Part shown: one piece after another, positions 49,331 through 58,802 of the stretch
Layout: the number at the start of each line of letters is the position of its first letter
Numbering within the stretch: position 1 is the stretch's first letter
Assembly (NCBI GenBank): GCA_947626675.1
Contig: CANQTC010000005.1
Coordinates: 62,001-126,000, forward strand
Direction: 5' to 3'
Length of the DNA: 64,000 nt
Origin: an uncultured Coprococcus sp.
GTDB taxonomy: Bacteria; Bacillota; Clostridia; Lachnospirales; Lachnospiraceae
Notes under the pieces: generated by a model
Told to the model about the DNA's origin: nothing
The model's database searches: none
What the model saw: the letters and a program-made list of their open reading frames with translations, nothing else
Position numbers and translations under genes: made by a program

Positions 49331-51352
49331 TTACTTTACTTCGCCTTTCACAAGCTTATATCGCTTTCCTTTCACAGTAACATATCCTGTTATGTTCTTT
49401 CTCTTACCATTTTCCACATAGTAACGTCTGCCGCTTGGCTGTTTTACTATTCCTGTAAATTTCGGCTGCCAGTTACTCTTTTTCACATACCACCAACTTC
49501 CGTCGGTATGCTTTACAAGCTGTGTAACGTATTTACGCTTACCGTTTTCTACATAATAGCAATTCCCACTTGGCTGTTTTACCATGCCTTTATAGCTTGG
49601 CTGCCATTCACCATTCTTCACATACCACCAGCTTCCGTCGGTATGCTTTACAAGCTGTGTGACGTATTTCTTTCTGCCTTTTTCTACATAATACCATCTG
49701 CCGCTTGGCTGTTTTACCATGCCGGTATAACCTGACTGCCATACACTGTTTTTTACATATTTCCAGTTACTGCCGTCTTTTACAAGACATGTACGATTTA
49801 ATCCACATATGCCATTTTCTACATAATACCATTTGCCATCTGTACTGTTTTTCACCATGCCGGTATAACCTGACTGCCATACACTGTTTTTTACATATCT
49901 CCAGTTACTGCCGTCTTTTACAAGACCTGTATGATTTAATCCACATATACCATTTTCTACATAATACCATTTGCCATCTGTACTGTTTTTCACCATGCCG
50001 GTATAACCTGACTGCCATACACTGTTTTTTACATATCTCCAGTTACTGCCGTCTTTTACAAGGCCTGTACGATTTAACCTGCATACGCTTTTTTCCACAT
50101 AATACCATTTACTATCTGTACTGTTTTTAACCATGCCGGTAAATCCAGTCTGAATTGTGTTGTTTTTATAGTAATAATATAAGCCATTTTCATATACAAG
50201 TCCGTTTTTCTTCGGTTCATTTACGTTTTTCTTTACTTCATTTACGTTACCGTTTGTACATACTGTTCCGGCATAACTGTAAAGATTAGAAGATGAAAGA
50301 TTCAGATACAAAGCGGGTACCAAGGTATGATCGCCGGCGAATATGTAGCGGTTACTAAGATTAATGTAACCACTCCAAACCACAGCCATCACATCATTAG
50401 AATCACCACCAGGCGACCGCAGCCACCACTTACCGTTGCCTGAATATGACGTATCTGTATCCCACCACGCACCCATCGCTTTGGCATATGTACTTGTCTG
50501 CATCCGTCTGGCTTTATCATTATCAGTGTAATAGGATGAAAATCCATAACTGCCTTTTCTCACAGCATCATATGACAGAAGAAATACCTTGTCTTTTGTA
50601 GACTTTCCCCCCGCTGTTCCATATTCAGGATTAGCTTTGTTTTCAAGTGTCTTTTCCTTTATTAAATTTCTTTCATCTGAGGTAAATGTGCTGTTTATAA
50701 AGTTCTTTTTTGTATAATCTTCTTTCTGAACATTTGACGCACTTCCATAGCCGTTAAGAAAGCTTCTCAGGGTACATGTCTCCCATGTAACATCTTTCCG
50801 TTCAGTATTATAATTACGGTCATCCAGTCCTTTATCTGCCATAAGAAGCGCTTCCTTTCCATCCGCATGCAGTACCCTCCATTTGATTGGCTGATATTTA
50901 AAATAGTGATATGTCTGACTATCCGACCAGTTATAATAGCCTTCTCCACTGAGGATGCTACTCGTGGCATCACTCTTCCTCATTCTACGGTACCTGTCTC
51001 CGTTTGATAATGTGATGTCTCCATTCGCATCCCAGCCTGTAGCTTTCTTGAGCTTCCCATACGCAGCGTCATCTACAATCAAATCACCTTCTTTTAAGTA
51101 TTCACTCTTTATGGCTGTATAATTCTTACTCATGGCGGTTGTGATAACCTCTGCCTGAGGGTAACTGCCGAACCATACACAATCATATGTAACTTCTCCA
51201 TTACTGTCTTTTCTTGGATTTTTCAGTTTTGTTTCTGCCGCTTCTACGCTGCTGATTTCAGCTGACGGCATAATTGGAATAAGCGCAAACAGCATTAATA
51301 CCGCAAGAAATGCAACAAATAATTTTTTACTTTTTTTCTTTGTTTTATTCAT
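49331..51352 (-). CDS. Array copy 6: secreted DUF6273-like protein, expanded repeat tail
   Basis: GNGKWWLRSPGGDSNDVMAVVWSGYINLSNRYIFAGDHTLVPALYLNLSSS; three tandem 46-aa units GYTGMVKNSTDGKWYYVENGICGLNHTGLVKDGSNWRYVKNSVWQS. Confidence 0.85.
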   Translation of the reverse strand: MNKTKKKSKKLFVAFLAVLMLFALIPIMPSAEISSVEAAETKLKNPRKDSNGEVTYDCVWFGSYPQAEVITTAMSKNYTAIKSEYLKEGDLIVDDAAYGKLKKATGWDANGDITLSNGDRYRRMRKSDATSSILSGEGYYNWSDSQTYHYFKYQPIKWRVLHADGKEALLMADKGLDDRNYNTERKDVTWETCTLRSFLNGYGSASNVQKEDYTKKNFINSTFTSDERNLIKEKTLENKANPEYGTAGGKSTKDKVFLLSYDAVRKGSYGFSSYYTDNDKARRMQTSTYAKAMGAWWDTDTSYSGNGKWWLRSPGGDSNDVMAVVWSGYINLSNRYIFAGDHTLVPALYLNLSSSNLYSYAGTVCTNGNVNEVKKNVNEPKKNGLVYENGLYYYYKNNTIQTGFTGMVKNSTDSKWYYVEKSVCRLNRTGLVKDGSNWRYVKNSVWQSGYTGMVKNSTDGKWYYVENGICGLNHTGLVKDGSNWRYVKNSVWQSGYTGMVKNSTDGKWYYVENGICGLNRTCLVKDGSNWKYVKNSVWQSGYTGMVKQPSGRWYYVEKGRKKYVTQLVKHTDGSWWYVKNGEWQPSYKGMVKQPSGNCYYVENGKRKYVTQLVKHTDGSWWYVKKSNWQPKFTGIVKQPSGRRYYVENGKRKNITGYVTVKGKRYKLVKGEVK
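49716..50129 (-). repeat. 138-bp tandem repeat (about 3 copies) within array copy 6
   Basis: The motif accatgccggt recurs at about 49716, 49854, 49992 and 50130, i.e. every 138 bp (46 codons). Confidence 0.85.
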
Positions 51353-51384
51353 TATTTTCTCCCTCTCTTACATAAACCTGTAAA

Positions 51385-53124
51385 TTATTTTACTTCGCCT
51401 TTCACAAGCTTATATCTCTTTCCTTTCACAGTAACATATCCTGTTATATTCTTTCTCTTACCCTTTTCTACATAGTAACGTCTGCCGCTTGGCTGTTTTA
51501 CTATTCCTGTAAATTTCGGCTGCCAGTTACTCTTTTTCACATACCACCAGCTTCCATCAGTATGCTTTACAAGCTGTGTAACGTATTTACGCTTGCCGCT
51601 TTCTACATAATAGCAGTTCCCACTTGGCTGTTTTACCATGCCTTTATAGCTTGGCTGCCATTCTCCCTTCTTCACATACCACCAGCTTCCGTCGGTATGT
51701 TTTACAAGCTGTGTGACGTATTTCTTTCTGCCTTTTTCTACATAGTACCATTTGCCGCTTGGCTGTTTTACCATGCCTGTATAACCTGACTGCCATACAC
51801 TGTTTTTAACATATGTCCAGTTACTGCCGTCTTTTACAAGTCCTGTACGATTGAATCTGCATATGCCTTTTTCCACATAATACCATTTGCCGTCTGTACT
51901 GTTTTTCACCATGCCTGTATACCCGGCCTGTTTTATATCGTTTTTATAGTAATAATATAAGCCATTTTCATATATAAGTCCGTTTTTCTTCGGTTCATTT
52001 ACATTACCGTTTGTACATACTGTTCCGGCATAACTGTACAGATTAGAAGATGAAAGATTCAGATACAAAGCGGGCACCAAAGCGTATTCATAATTAACGT
52101 TGCGGCCAGTCGAGACATCATACCCACTGTCCTCCACAACAGCGGACCCATTAGAATCATCACCCGGCGACCGCAGCCACCAATAAGCGTTTCCAAGATA
52201 TCTTGTATCTCCAGAAAAACTCGCACCCATCGCCCTGGCATATGTACTTCCCTGAATACGTCTTGCCTTATCCGGCTTATAAGATAATGATGTAAATCCA
52301 TAGTCTTCATTTTTTATATCACTATACGACAGCAGAAATACTTTATCTTTTGTAGACTTTCCACCCGCTGTTCCATATTCAGGATTAGCTTTGTTTTCAA
52401 GCGTCTTTTCCTTTATTAAATTTCTTTCACTTGTAGTAAATGCGCTGTTTATAAAATTCTTTTTTGTATAATCTGCTTTCTGACCATTTAATGTACTTCC
52501 ATATCCATTAAGAAAGCTTCTTATGGTGCATGTTTCCCATGTAACATCTTTGTATTCAGTATTATACTGACGGATATCAAGTCCCTTATCTGCCATAAGC
52601 AGCGCTTCCTTGCCATCCGCTTGCAGCACTCTCCATTTGATTGGCTGATATTTAAAATAGTGATATGTCTGACTATCCGACCAGTTGTAATAACTTGGCT
52701 TTCCACTATACTTGGTACGTGCTGCATCACTTTTTCTTATTCTGCGGTATCTGTCTCCGTTTGATAATGTGATATCTCCGTTCGCATCCCAGCCTACAGC
52801 ATTCTTAAGTCTGCCATATGCAGCATCATCTACAATCAAATCACCTTCTTTTAAGTATTCACTACCTATGGCTGTATAATTCTTACGCATAGCAGTTGTT
52901 ATAACCTCCGCCTGTGGGTAGCTCCCGAACCATATGCAGTCGTAGGTAACCTCACGATCCCAGTTTTCTCCCATATATCTTACTCTTGGATTTTTCAGTT
53001 TTGTTTCTGCCGCTTCTACGCTGCTGATTTTGTCTGACGGCATAATTGGAATAAGCGTAAACAGCATTAATACCGTAAGAAGCACCGCAAATAATTTTTT
53101 ACTTTTTTTCTTTGTTTTATTCAT
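51385..53124 (-). CDS. Array copy 7: secreted DUF6273-like protein with wall-binding-like repeats
   Basis: GNAYWWLRSPGDDSNGSAVVEDSGYDVSTGRNVNYEYALVPALYLNLSSS; only 32 bp before copy 6, no terminator between. Confidence 0.85.
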   Translation of the reverse strand: MNKTKKKSKKLFAVLLTVLMLFTLIPIMPSDKISSVEAAETKLKNPRVRYMGENWDREVTYDCIWFGSYPQAEVITTAMRKNYTAIGSEYLKEGDLIVDDAAYGRLKNAVGWDANGDITLSNGDRYRRIRKSDAARTKYSGKPSYYNWSDSQTYHYFKYQPIKWRVLQADGKEALLMADKGLDIRQYNTEYKDVTWETCTIRSFLNGYGSTLNGQKADYTKKNFINSAFTTSERNLIKEKTLENKANPEYGTAGGKSTKDKVFLLSYSDIKNEDYGFTSLSYKPDKARRIQGSTYARAMGASFSGDTRYLGNAYWWLRSPGDDSNGSAVVEDSGYDVSTGRNVNYEYALVPALYLNLSSSNLYSYAGTVCTNGNVNEPKKNGLIYENGLYYYYKNDIKQAGYTGMVKNSTDGKWYYVEKGICRFNRTGLVKDGSNWTYVKNSVWQSGYTGMVKQPSGKWYYVEKGRKKYVTQLVKHTDGSWWYVKKGEWQPSYKGMVKQPSGNCYYVESGKRKYVTQLVKHTDGSWWYVKKSNWQPKFTGIVKQPSGRRYYVEKGKRKNITGYVTVKGKRYKLVKGEVK

Positions 53125-53213
53125 TATTTTCTCCCTCCTCTTATATTAAATAATTTCTCGGAATCCTGACCTTTCCTACACTGATGAAAAACTAAGCAAG
53201 TACTCCATCAATC

Positions 53214-54236
53214 CTATAACTTCATCGACGTAATCGCTGCCCCGCAGTGAGGACATTCAATATGTACACCATGAATGTAAACACCTCCGCAATATGTACA
53301 TGTATCTTCCAAAGGATGTTCGGGAACGTGAATACCGCTTTTTTGTAATTTATCCACCTGACTCTTCTCGCTCCGTATCCTAGCTATTGATGACTCAAGT
53401 GTGGATACAATTTGGACTACTACGATAAATGACCATATGAAGGCAATCCAAAACAATTCAGGTTCAATAACAAGCTTGCCAATCTTAATATTACTTTCCG
53501 TCTCAGATACTGCAGATGCAAATGCATTCCCGACAGAATAACTGTTTGTTGTAAGATATCGCTGTATCCGGTCGTTGAACCCATTCGTAACCTTCTCTGT
53601 TAAAATTTCATCCGTATCATCACCCTGCATACCTTCCCAGTACCAGTCTATAAAACCAGAATTATTATCCGAGTTTACAAGTTCGGTATAAACAAACAAC
53701 CAGTGCTTTTCGTCAGCCCAGTGGTTGACATATAAATCATATGCATACTTCTCAAGATTCTCATAATTGGAAGACCACGCCGCATTGCTGTCAGTGATTA
53801 ATGCACAGGAAATGCCGGTTTTGTTACGGAACTCTGTAAATGCTTTAAGCACAGTTGACTTGTCCGCATCCGATAGCACACCAATTTTATCATCAATGAC
53901 GATTTCGGAATTATAAGAGTTTACATCAAGCGACTTGCATATATGCACCGAATGTGACATCATAAAAATTCCAATAAAAAGGAATGGCACGAAAAGCAAC
54001 ACATCTAAAATGGCAGACGCCATGCTCTTTGGTCTGTCCTTTACATACTTATATCTGACATTACCATTGTCATAATAGGCATAACGTGAATATCCCCGTC
54101 TTGGTGATGATACTGTTATAGGTTTTTTAGGTCTTTCAGGTCTTGATGAGCTTCCTCTGTGGCTTCCGCCGGAACGTGAAGAACGGTGTGAGCTCGAGCC
54201 GCTCCTGTGTGAGCCTCCCCCTGATGAATGTGGCAT
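53214..54236 (-). CDS. TPM-domain membrane protein with Ser/Gly/Arg-rich N-terminus and C-terminal zinc ribbon
   Basis: MPHSSGGGSHRSGSSSHRSSRSGGSHRGSS; VIDDKIGVLSDADKSTVLKAFTEFRNKTGISCALITDSN (TPM/YgcG-like); TM segments; CTYCGGVYIHGVHIECPHCGA. Confidence 0.75.
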   Translation of the reverse strand: MPHSSGGGSHRSGSSSHRSSRSGGSHRGSSSRPERPKKPITVSSPRRGYSRYAYYDNGNVRYKYVKDRPKSMASAILDVLLFVPFLFIGIFMMSHSVHICKSLDVNSYNSEIVIDDKIGVLSDADKSTVLKAFTEFRNKTGISCALITDSNAAWSSNYENLEKYAYDLYVNHWADEKHWLFVYTELVNSDNNSGFIDWYWEGMQGDDTDEILTEKVTNGFNDRIQRYLTTNSYSVGNAFASAVSETESNIKIGKLVIEPELFWIAFIWSFIVVVQIVSTLESSIARIRSEKSQVDKLQKSGIHVPEHPLEDTCTYCGGVYIHGVHIECPHCGAAITSMKL

Positions 54237-54382
54237 GATTTATACCCCCTTTACTCAAATATAATTTCTACAAAAAATTTATATATAATATAACTATATA
54301 CAATTTAAAAAGTATTATCAATTCCTAAATTCCCTACACCATTAAAACGAAACCGCCTTTCACTTGCCTGCTGTTCACTTAT

Positions 54383-56179
54383 TTATTTTACTTCACCTTT
54401 CACAAGCTTATATCGCTTTCCTTTCACAGTCACATATCCTGTTATATTCTTTCTCTTACCATTTTCCACATAATAACGTCTGCCGCTTGGCTGCTTTACT
54501 ATGCCTGTAAATTTCGGCTGCCATTTACTGTTTTTCACATACCACCAGCTTCCGTCGGTATGCTTTACAAGCTGTGTAACATATTTACGTTTGCCGCTTT
54601 CTACATAATAGCAGTTCCCACTTGGCTGTTTTACCATGCCTTTATAGCTTGGCTGCCATTCGCCATTCTTCACATACCACCAGTTTCCGTCGGTATGTTT
54701 TACAAGCTGTGTGACGTATTTCTTTCTGCCTTTTTCTACATAATACCATCTGCCGCTTGGCTGTTTTACCATGCCTGTATAACCTGACTGCCATACACTG
54801 TCTTTAACATATGTCCAGTTACTGCCGTCTTTTACAAGTCCTGTACGATTGAATCTGCATACGCCTTTTTCCACATAATACCATTTGCCGTCTGTACTGT
54901 TTTTAACCATGCCTGTACGATTTAACCTGCATACGCCTTTTTCCACATAATACCATTTACTATCTGTACTGTTTTTAACCATGCCGGTAAATCCAGTCTG
55001 AATTGTGTTGTTTTTATAGTAATAATATAACCTATTTTCATATACAAGTCCGTTTTTCTTTGGTTCATTTACGCTGCCATTTGTACATACTGTTCCGGCA
55101 TAACGGTAAAGATTAGAAGATGAAAGATTCAGATACAAAGCGGGCACCAAGGCGTGACTGTCGTAGTGAACGCTGCTGCCACCCGGACTAACGTAGCCGT
55201 CGTCGTGCACATTCATCGCCCAATCAGAACCATCACCCGGCGACCGCAGCCGCCACCAACTGTTTCCAGAATATTTTGTATATGTATTCCACCACGCCCC
55301 CATCGCTTTGGCATATGTACTTGTCTGCATCCGTCTGGCTTTATCACGATTACTGTAATCGGACGAAAATCCATAACTGCCTTTTGTCACAGCATCATAT
55401 GACAGAAGAAATACCTTGTCTTTTGTAGACTTTCCACCCGCTGTTCCATGTTCAGGATTATCTTTGTTTTCAAGTGTCTTTTCCTTTATTAAATTTCTTT
55501 CATCTGAGGTAAATGTGCTGTTTATAAAGTTCTTTTTTCTATAATCTTCTTTCTGTTTATTTGATGTACTTCCATATCCGTTCAGAAAACTTCTCATAGT
55601 ACATGTCTCCCATGTAACAGCTTCATATTCAGTATTATACTTTTTATCATCAAGCGCTTTATCTGACATAAGAAGCGCTTCCTTGCCATCCGTAGAAAGG
55701 ACTCTCCATTTGATTGGCTGATATTTAAAATAGTGATATGTCTGACTATCCGACCAGTTGTAATAACTTGAACTTCCACTATAGCTGACCGTTGCATCAC
55801 TCTTTCTCATCCTGCGGTATCTCTCACCGTTTGATAATGTGATATCTCCGTTTGCATCCCAGCCTGTAGCTTTCTTGAGCTTCCCATATGTAGCATCATC
55901 TACAATCAAATCACCTTCTTTTAAGTATTCACTCTTTATGGCTGTATAATTCTTACGCATGGCAGTTGTGATGACCTCCGCCTGCGGGTAACTGCCGAAC
56001 CATACGCAGTCGTATGTCACTTCGCCATTGTTGTCTTTTCTTGGATTTTTCAGTTTTGTTTCTGCCGCTTCTACACTTCTTATTTTGTCTGACGGCATAA
56101 TTGGAATAATTGTAAACAACATTAATACCGCAAGAAATGCAGCAAATAATTTTTTACTTTTTTTCTTTGTTTTATTCAT
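54383..56179 (-). CDS. Array copy 8: secreted DUF6273-like protein with wall-binding-like repeats
   Basis: GNSWWRLRSPGDGSDWAMNVHDDGYVSPGGSSVHYDSHALVPALYLNLSSS. Confidence 0.85.
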   Translation of the reverse strand: MNKTKKKSKKLFAAFLAVLMLFTIIPIMPSDKIRSVEAAETKLKNPRKDNNGEVTYDCVWFGSYPQAEVITTAMRKNYTAIKSEYLKEGDLIVDDATYGKLKKATGWDANGDITLSNGERYRRMRKSDATVSYSGSSSYYNWSDSQTYHYFKYQPIKWRVLSTDGKEALLMSDKALDDKKYNTEYEAVTWETCTMRSFLNGYGSTSNKQKEDYRKKNFINSTFTSDERNLIKEKTLENKDNPEHGTAGGKSTKDKVFLLSYDAVTKGSYGFSSDYSNRDKARRMQTSTYAKAMGAWWNTYTKYSGNSWWRLRSPGDGSDWAMNVHDDGYVSPGGSSVHYDSHALVPALYLNLSSSNLYRYAGTVCTNGSVNEPKKNGLVYENRLYYYYKNNTIQTGFTGMVKNSTDSKWYYVEKGVCRLNRTGMVKNSTDGKWYYVEKGVCRFNRTGLVKDGSNWTYVKDSVWQSGYTGMVKQPSGRWYYVEKGRKKYVTQLVKHTDGNWWYVKNGEWQPSYKGMVKQPSGNCYYVESGKRKYVTQLVKHTDGSWWYVKNSKWQPKFTGIVKQPSGRRYYVENGKRKNITGYVTVKGKRYKLVKGEVK

Positions 56180-56332
56180 TATTTTCTCCCTCTCTTACAT
56201 AAACCTGTAAAATATTTACATATATAATACAAATGTATACAATATAAATAATATTATCAATACCTAAATTCTCTATACCATGAAAACTAAGCCCGCCTTC
56301 CACTTGCCGGATATTCCCATTATCCAATAAGC

Positions 56333-56372
56333 AACAGGCAGAACTACTTCGTTTTCAAAACAATTCTGCCCT
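56333..56372 (-). terminator. Array terminator hairpin, copy 5
   Basis: AACAGGCAGAACTACTTCGTTTTCAAAACAATTCTGCCC. Confidence 0.65.
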
Positions 56373-56386
56373 TAAGTTTTACTTAT

Positions 56387-58132
56387 TTATTTTACTTCAC
56401 CTTTCACAAGCTTATATCTCTTTCCTTTCACAGTAACATATCCTGTTATATTCTTTCTCTTACCATTTTCCACATAATAACGTCTGCCGCTTGGCTGCTT
56501 TACTATGCCTGTAAATTTCGGCTGCCATTTACTGTTTTTCACATACCACCAGCTTCCGTCTGTATGCTTTACAAGCTGTGTAACGTATTTACGCTTGCCG
56601 TTTTCTACATAATAGCAGTTCCCACTTGGCTGTTTTACCATGCCTTTATAGCTTGGCTGCCATTCTCCCTTCTTCACATACCACCAGCTTCCGTCGGTAT
56701 GTTTTACAAGCTGTGTAACGTATTTCTTTCTGCCTTTTTCTACATAATACCATCTGCCGCTTGGCTGTTTTACCATGCCTTTATAACCTGACTGCCATAC
56801 ACTGTTTTTAACATATGTCCAGTTTTTTCCATCTTTTACAAGGCCTGTACGATTTAACCTGCATACGCCTTTTTCCACATAATACCATTTACCGTCTGTA
56901 CTGTTTTTAACCATGCCTGTATACCCGGCCTGTTTTATATCGTTTTTATAGTAATAATATAAGCCATTTTCATATACAAGTCCGTTTTTCTTCGGTTCGT
57001 TTGCGTTTTTCTTTACTTCATTTACGTTACCGTTTGTACATACTGTTCCGGCATAACTGTAAAGAGTAGAAGATGAAAGATTCAGATACAAAGCGGGCAC
57101 CAAAGCGTCAGTGCTGCTGTTCACGCCGCAGCCATTCCGAAGAACGTCGCCGTGACCGTTCACATACATCGCATCATCAGAATAATTACCCGGCGACCGC
57201 AGCCACCACCAACTGTTTCCAGAATATTCTGTATCTGTATGCCACCACGCCCCCATCGCTTTGGCATATGTACTTGTCTGCATCCGTCTGGCTTTATCAT
57301 GATTACTGTAATCGGATGAAAATCCATAACTGCCTTTTCTCACAGCATCATATGACAGAAGAAATACCTTGTCTTTTGTAGACTTTCCACCCGCTGTTCC
57401 ATATTTCGGATTATCTTTGTTTTCAAGTGTCCTTTTCTGTATTAAATTTCTTTCTCCTGATGTAAATGCGCTGTTTATAAAGTTCTTTTTTGTATAATCC
57501 TCTTTCTGACCATTTGATGCACTTCCATAACCGTTCAGAAAGCTTCTCAGGGTACATGTCTCCCATGTAACATTTTCAAATTCAGTATTATACTTTTTAT
57601 CATCAATCGCTTTATCTGCCATAAGAAGCGCTTCCTTGCCATCCGTAGAAAGGACTCTCCATTTGATTGGCTGATATTTAAAATAATGATATGTTAAGTT
57701 ATCCGACCAGTTATAATATCCCGCCCCTCTATAGCTGCTACACGTTGCATCACCTTTTCTCATCCTGCGGTATCTGTCACCGTTTGATAATGTAATATCT
57801 CCATTCGCATCCCAGCCTGTAGCTTTCTTGAGCTTCCCATACGCAGCATCATCTACAATCAAATCACCTTTTTTTAAGTAGCTACTATTTATTGCTGTAT
57901 AATTCTTACTCATAGCAGTTGTGATAACTTCTGCCTGCGGATAACTGCCGAACCATACACAGTCGTATGTTGTTTCTCCATTACTGTCTTTTCTTGGATT
58001 TTTCAGTTTTGTTTCTGCCGCTTCTACGCTGCTGATTTTGTCTGACGGCATCACAGGAATAATTCCCAGTAATATGATTACAGAAAAAAACATCACAAAA
58101 AGTTTCTTCATTTTTCGTTTTACACAATTCAT
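56387..58132 (-). CDS. Array copy 9: secreted DUF6273-like protein with wall-binding-like repeats
   Basis: GNSWWWLRSPGNYSDDAMYVNGHGDVLRNGCGVNSSTDALVPALYLNLSSS; diverged signal peptide MNCVKRKMKKLFVMFFSVIILLGIIPVMPSDK. Confidence 0.85.
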   Translation of the reverse strand: MNCVKRKMKKLFVMFFSVIILLGIIPVMPSDKISSVEAAETKLKNPRKDSNGETTYDCVWFGSYPQAEVITTAMSKNYTAINSSYLKKGDLIVDDAAYGKLKKATGWDANGDITLSNGDRYRRMRKGDATCSSYRGAGYYNWSDNLTYHYFKYQPIKWRVLSTDGKEALLMADKAIDDKKYNTEFENVTWETCTLRSFLNGYGSASNGQKEDYTKKNFINSAFTSGERNLIQKRTLENKDNPKYGTAGGKSTKDKVFLLSYDAVRKGSYGFSSDYSNHDKARRMQTSTYAKAMGAWWHTDTEYSGNSWWWLRSPGNYSDDAMYVNGHGDVLRNGCGVNSSTDALVPALYLNLSSSTLYSYAGTVCTNGNVNEVKKNANEPKKNGLVYENGLYYYYKNDIKQAGYTGMVKNSTDGKWYYVEKGVCRLNRTGLVKDGKNWTYVKNSVWQSGYKGMVKQPSGRWYYVEKGRKKYVTQLVKHTDGSWWYVKKGEWQPSYKGMVKQPSGNCYYVENGKRKYVTQLVKHTDGSWWYVKNSKWQPKFTGIVKQPSGRRYYVENGKRKNITGYVTVKGKRYKLVKGEVK

Positions 58133-58194
58133 CTCTTTCCCCCTCTTTTAACAAAATGTATCATTTTGCTTTTTGTTTTAAACTACCATCTTAT

Positions 58195-58602
58195 TTACAT
58201 ATTCATTTTACGCTTAATTTCTGCTATAGCCAACGATATCTCATCTAAAGTTGCCAATATCGATTTCATTCGTTCTTTCTCTTCTTCATCAATAACCCCA
58301 TCCTTCATAATGTTTACCACTTCTTTGGATATGCCCTCCATATCCTGTGCTGCGCTGATGAACTTAATAACAAGCTGCGGCAGATTGGAATCATCCTCGA
58401 TTAACATATTATCTCTGATAAGATAATCAATTGGCATATCAAAAAAATCGCTTATCACTATCAACTTTTCTGTCTCAGGAAGTGTAATCCCCTGCTCCCA
58501 TTTTGAAATCGCCTGTCTGCTTACCCCTAATTTCTCTGCCAAAAGTTCCTGTGAGTAATTTCCTGACATTCTTAAATATAATAGTTTTTCTGAAAATTTC
58601 AT
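58195..58602 (-). CDS. XRE-family transcriptional regulator
   Basis: LLYLRMSGNYSQELLAEKLGVSRQAISKWEQGITLPETEKLIVISDFFDMPIDYLI. Confidence 0.9.
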   Translation of the reverse strand: MKFSEKLLYLRMSGNYSQELLAEKLGVSRQAISKWEQGITLPETEKLIVISDFFDMPIDYLIRDNMLIEDDSNLPQLVIKFISAAQDMEGISKEVVNIMKDGVIDEEEKERMKSILATLDEISLAIAEIKRKMNM

Positions 58603-58802
58603 TTCTGTTGTACCTCTCTGTTGCCCTTTCTATAATCTATCTTTTGCGTTCTTATGATAATAATACTAATGAATCCAATCTTTTTGAACCACTTATGCCA
58701 TACATTTGTGCAACCTTAGGTTGCATAAATATGACGCAATATACAAAATGATGGGGCTGCCATTTTACAATTAAAAATCGTCAGGTCACACCCCATCATT
58801 TA

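Noticed and set aside
40769-56791. Recurrent plus-strand 75-aa ORFs (MLYKLCNIFTFAAFYIIVFPTWLFYHAF... and similar) inside the array
   Set aside because: They are exactly antisense to the conserved wall-binding-like repeats of each DUF6273 copy. Their recurrence reflects the repeat DNA, not independent coding. They have no SD and are hydrophobic antisense artefacts.
37253-58132. CRISPR-like or satellite repeat array
   Set aside because: The periodicity comes from coding tandem repeats (138-bp units and gene-length duplications). There is no short direct repeat with unique spacers of constant length.
37253-58132. Confirmed diversity-generating retroelement
   Set aside because: No reverse transcriptase motif (YxDD), accessory Avd or template repeat was seen in the ORF track. 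Only target-like variability is present, so it is reported as a hypothesis.
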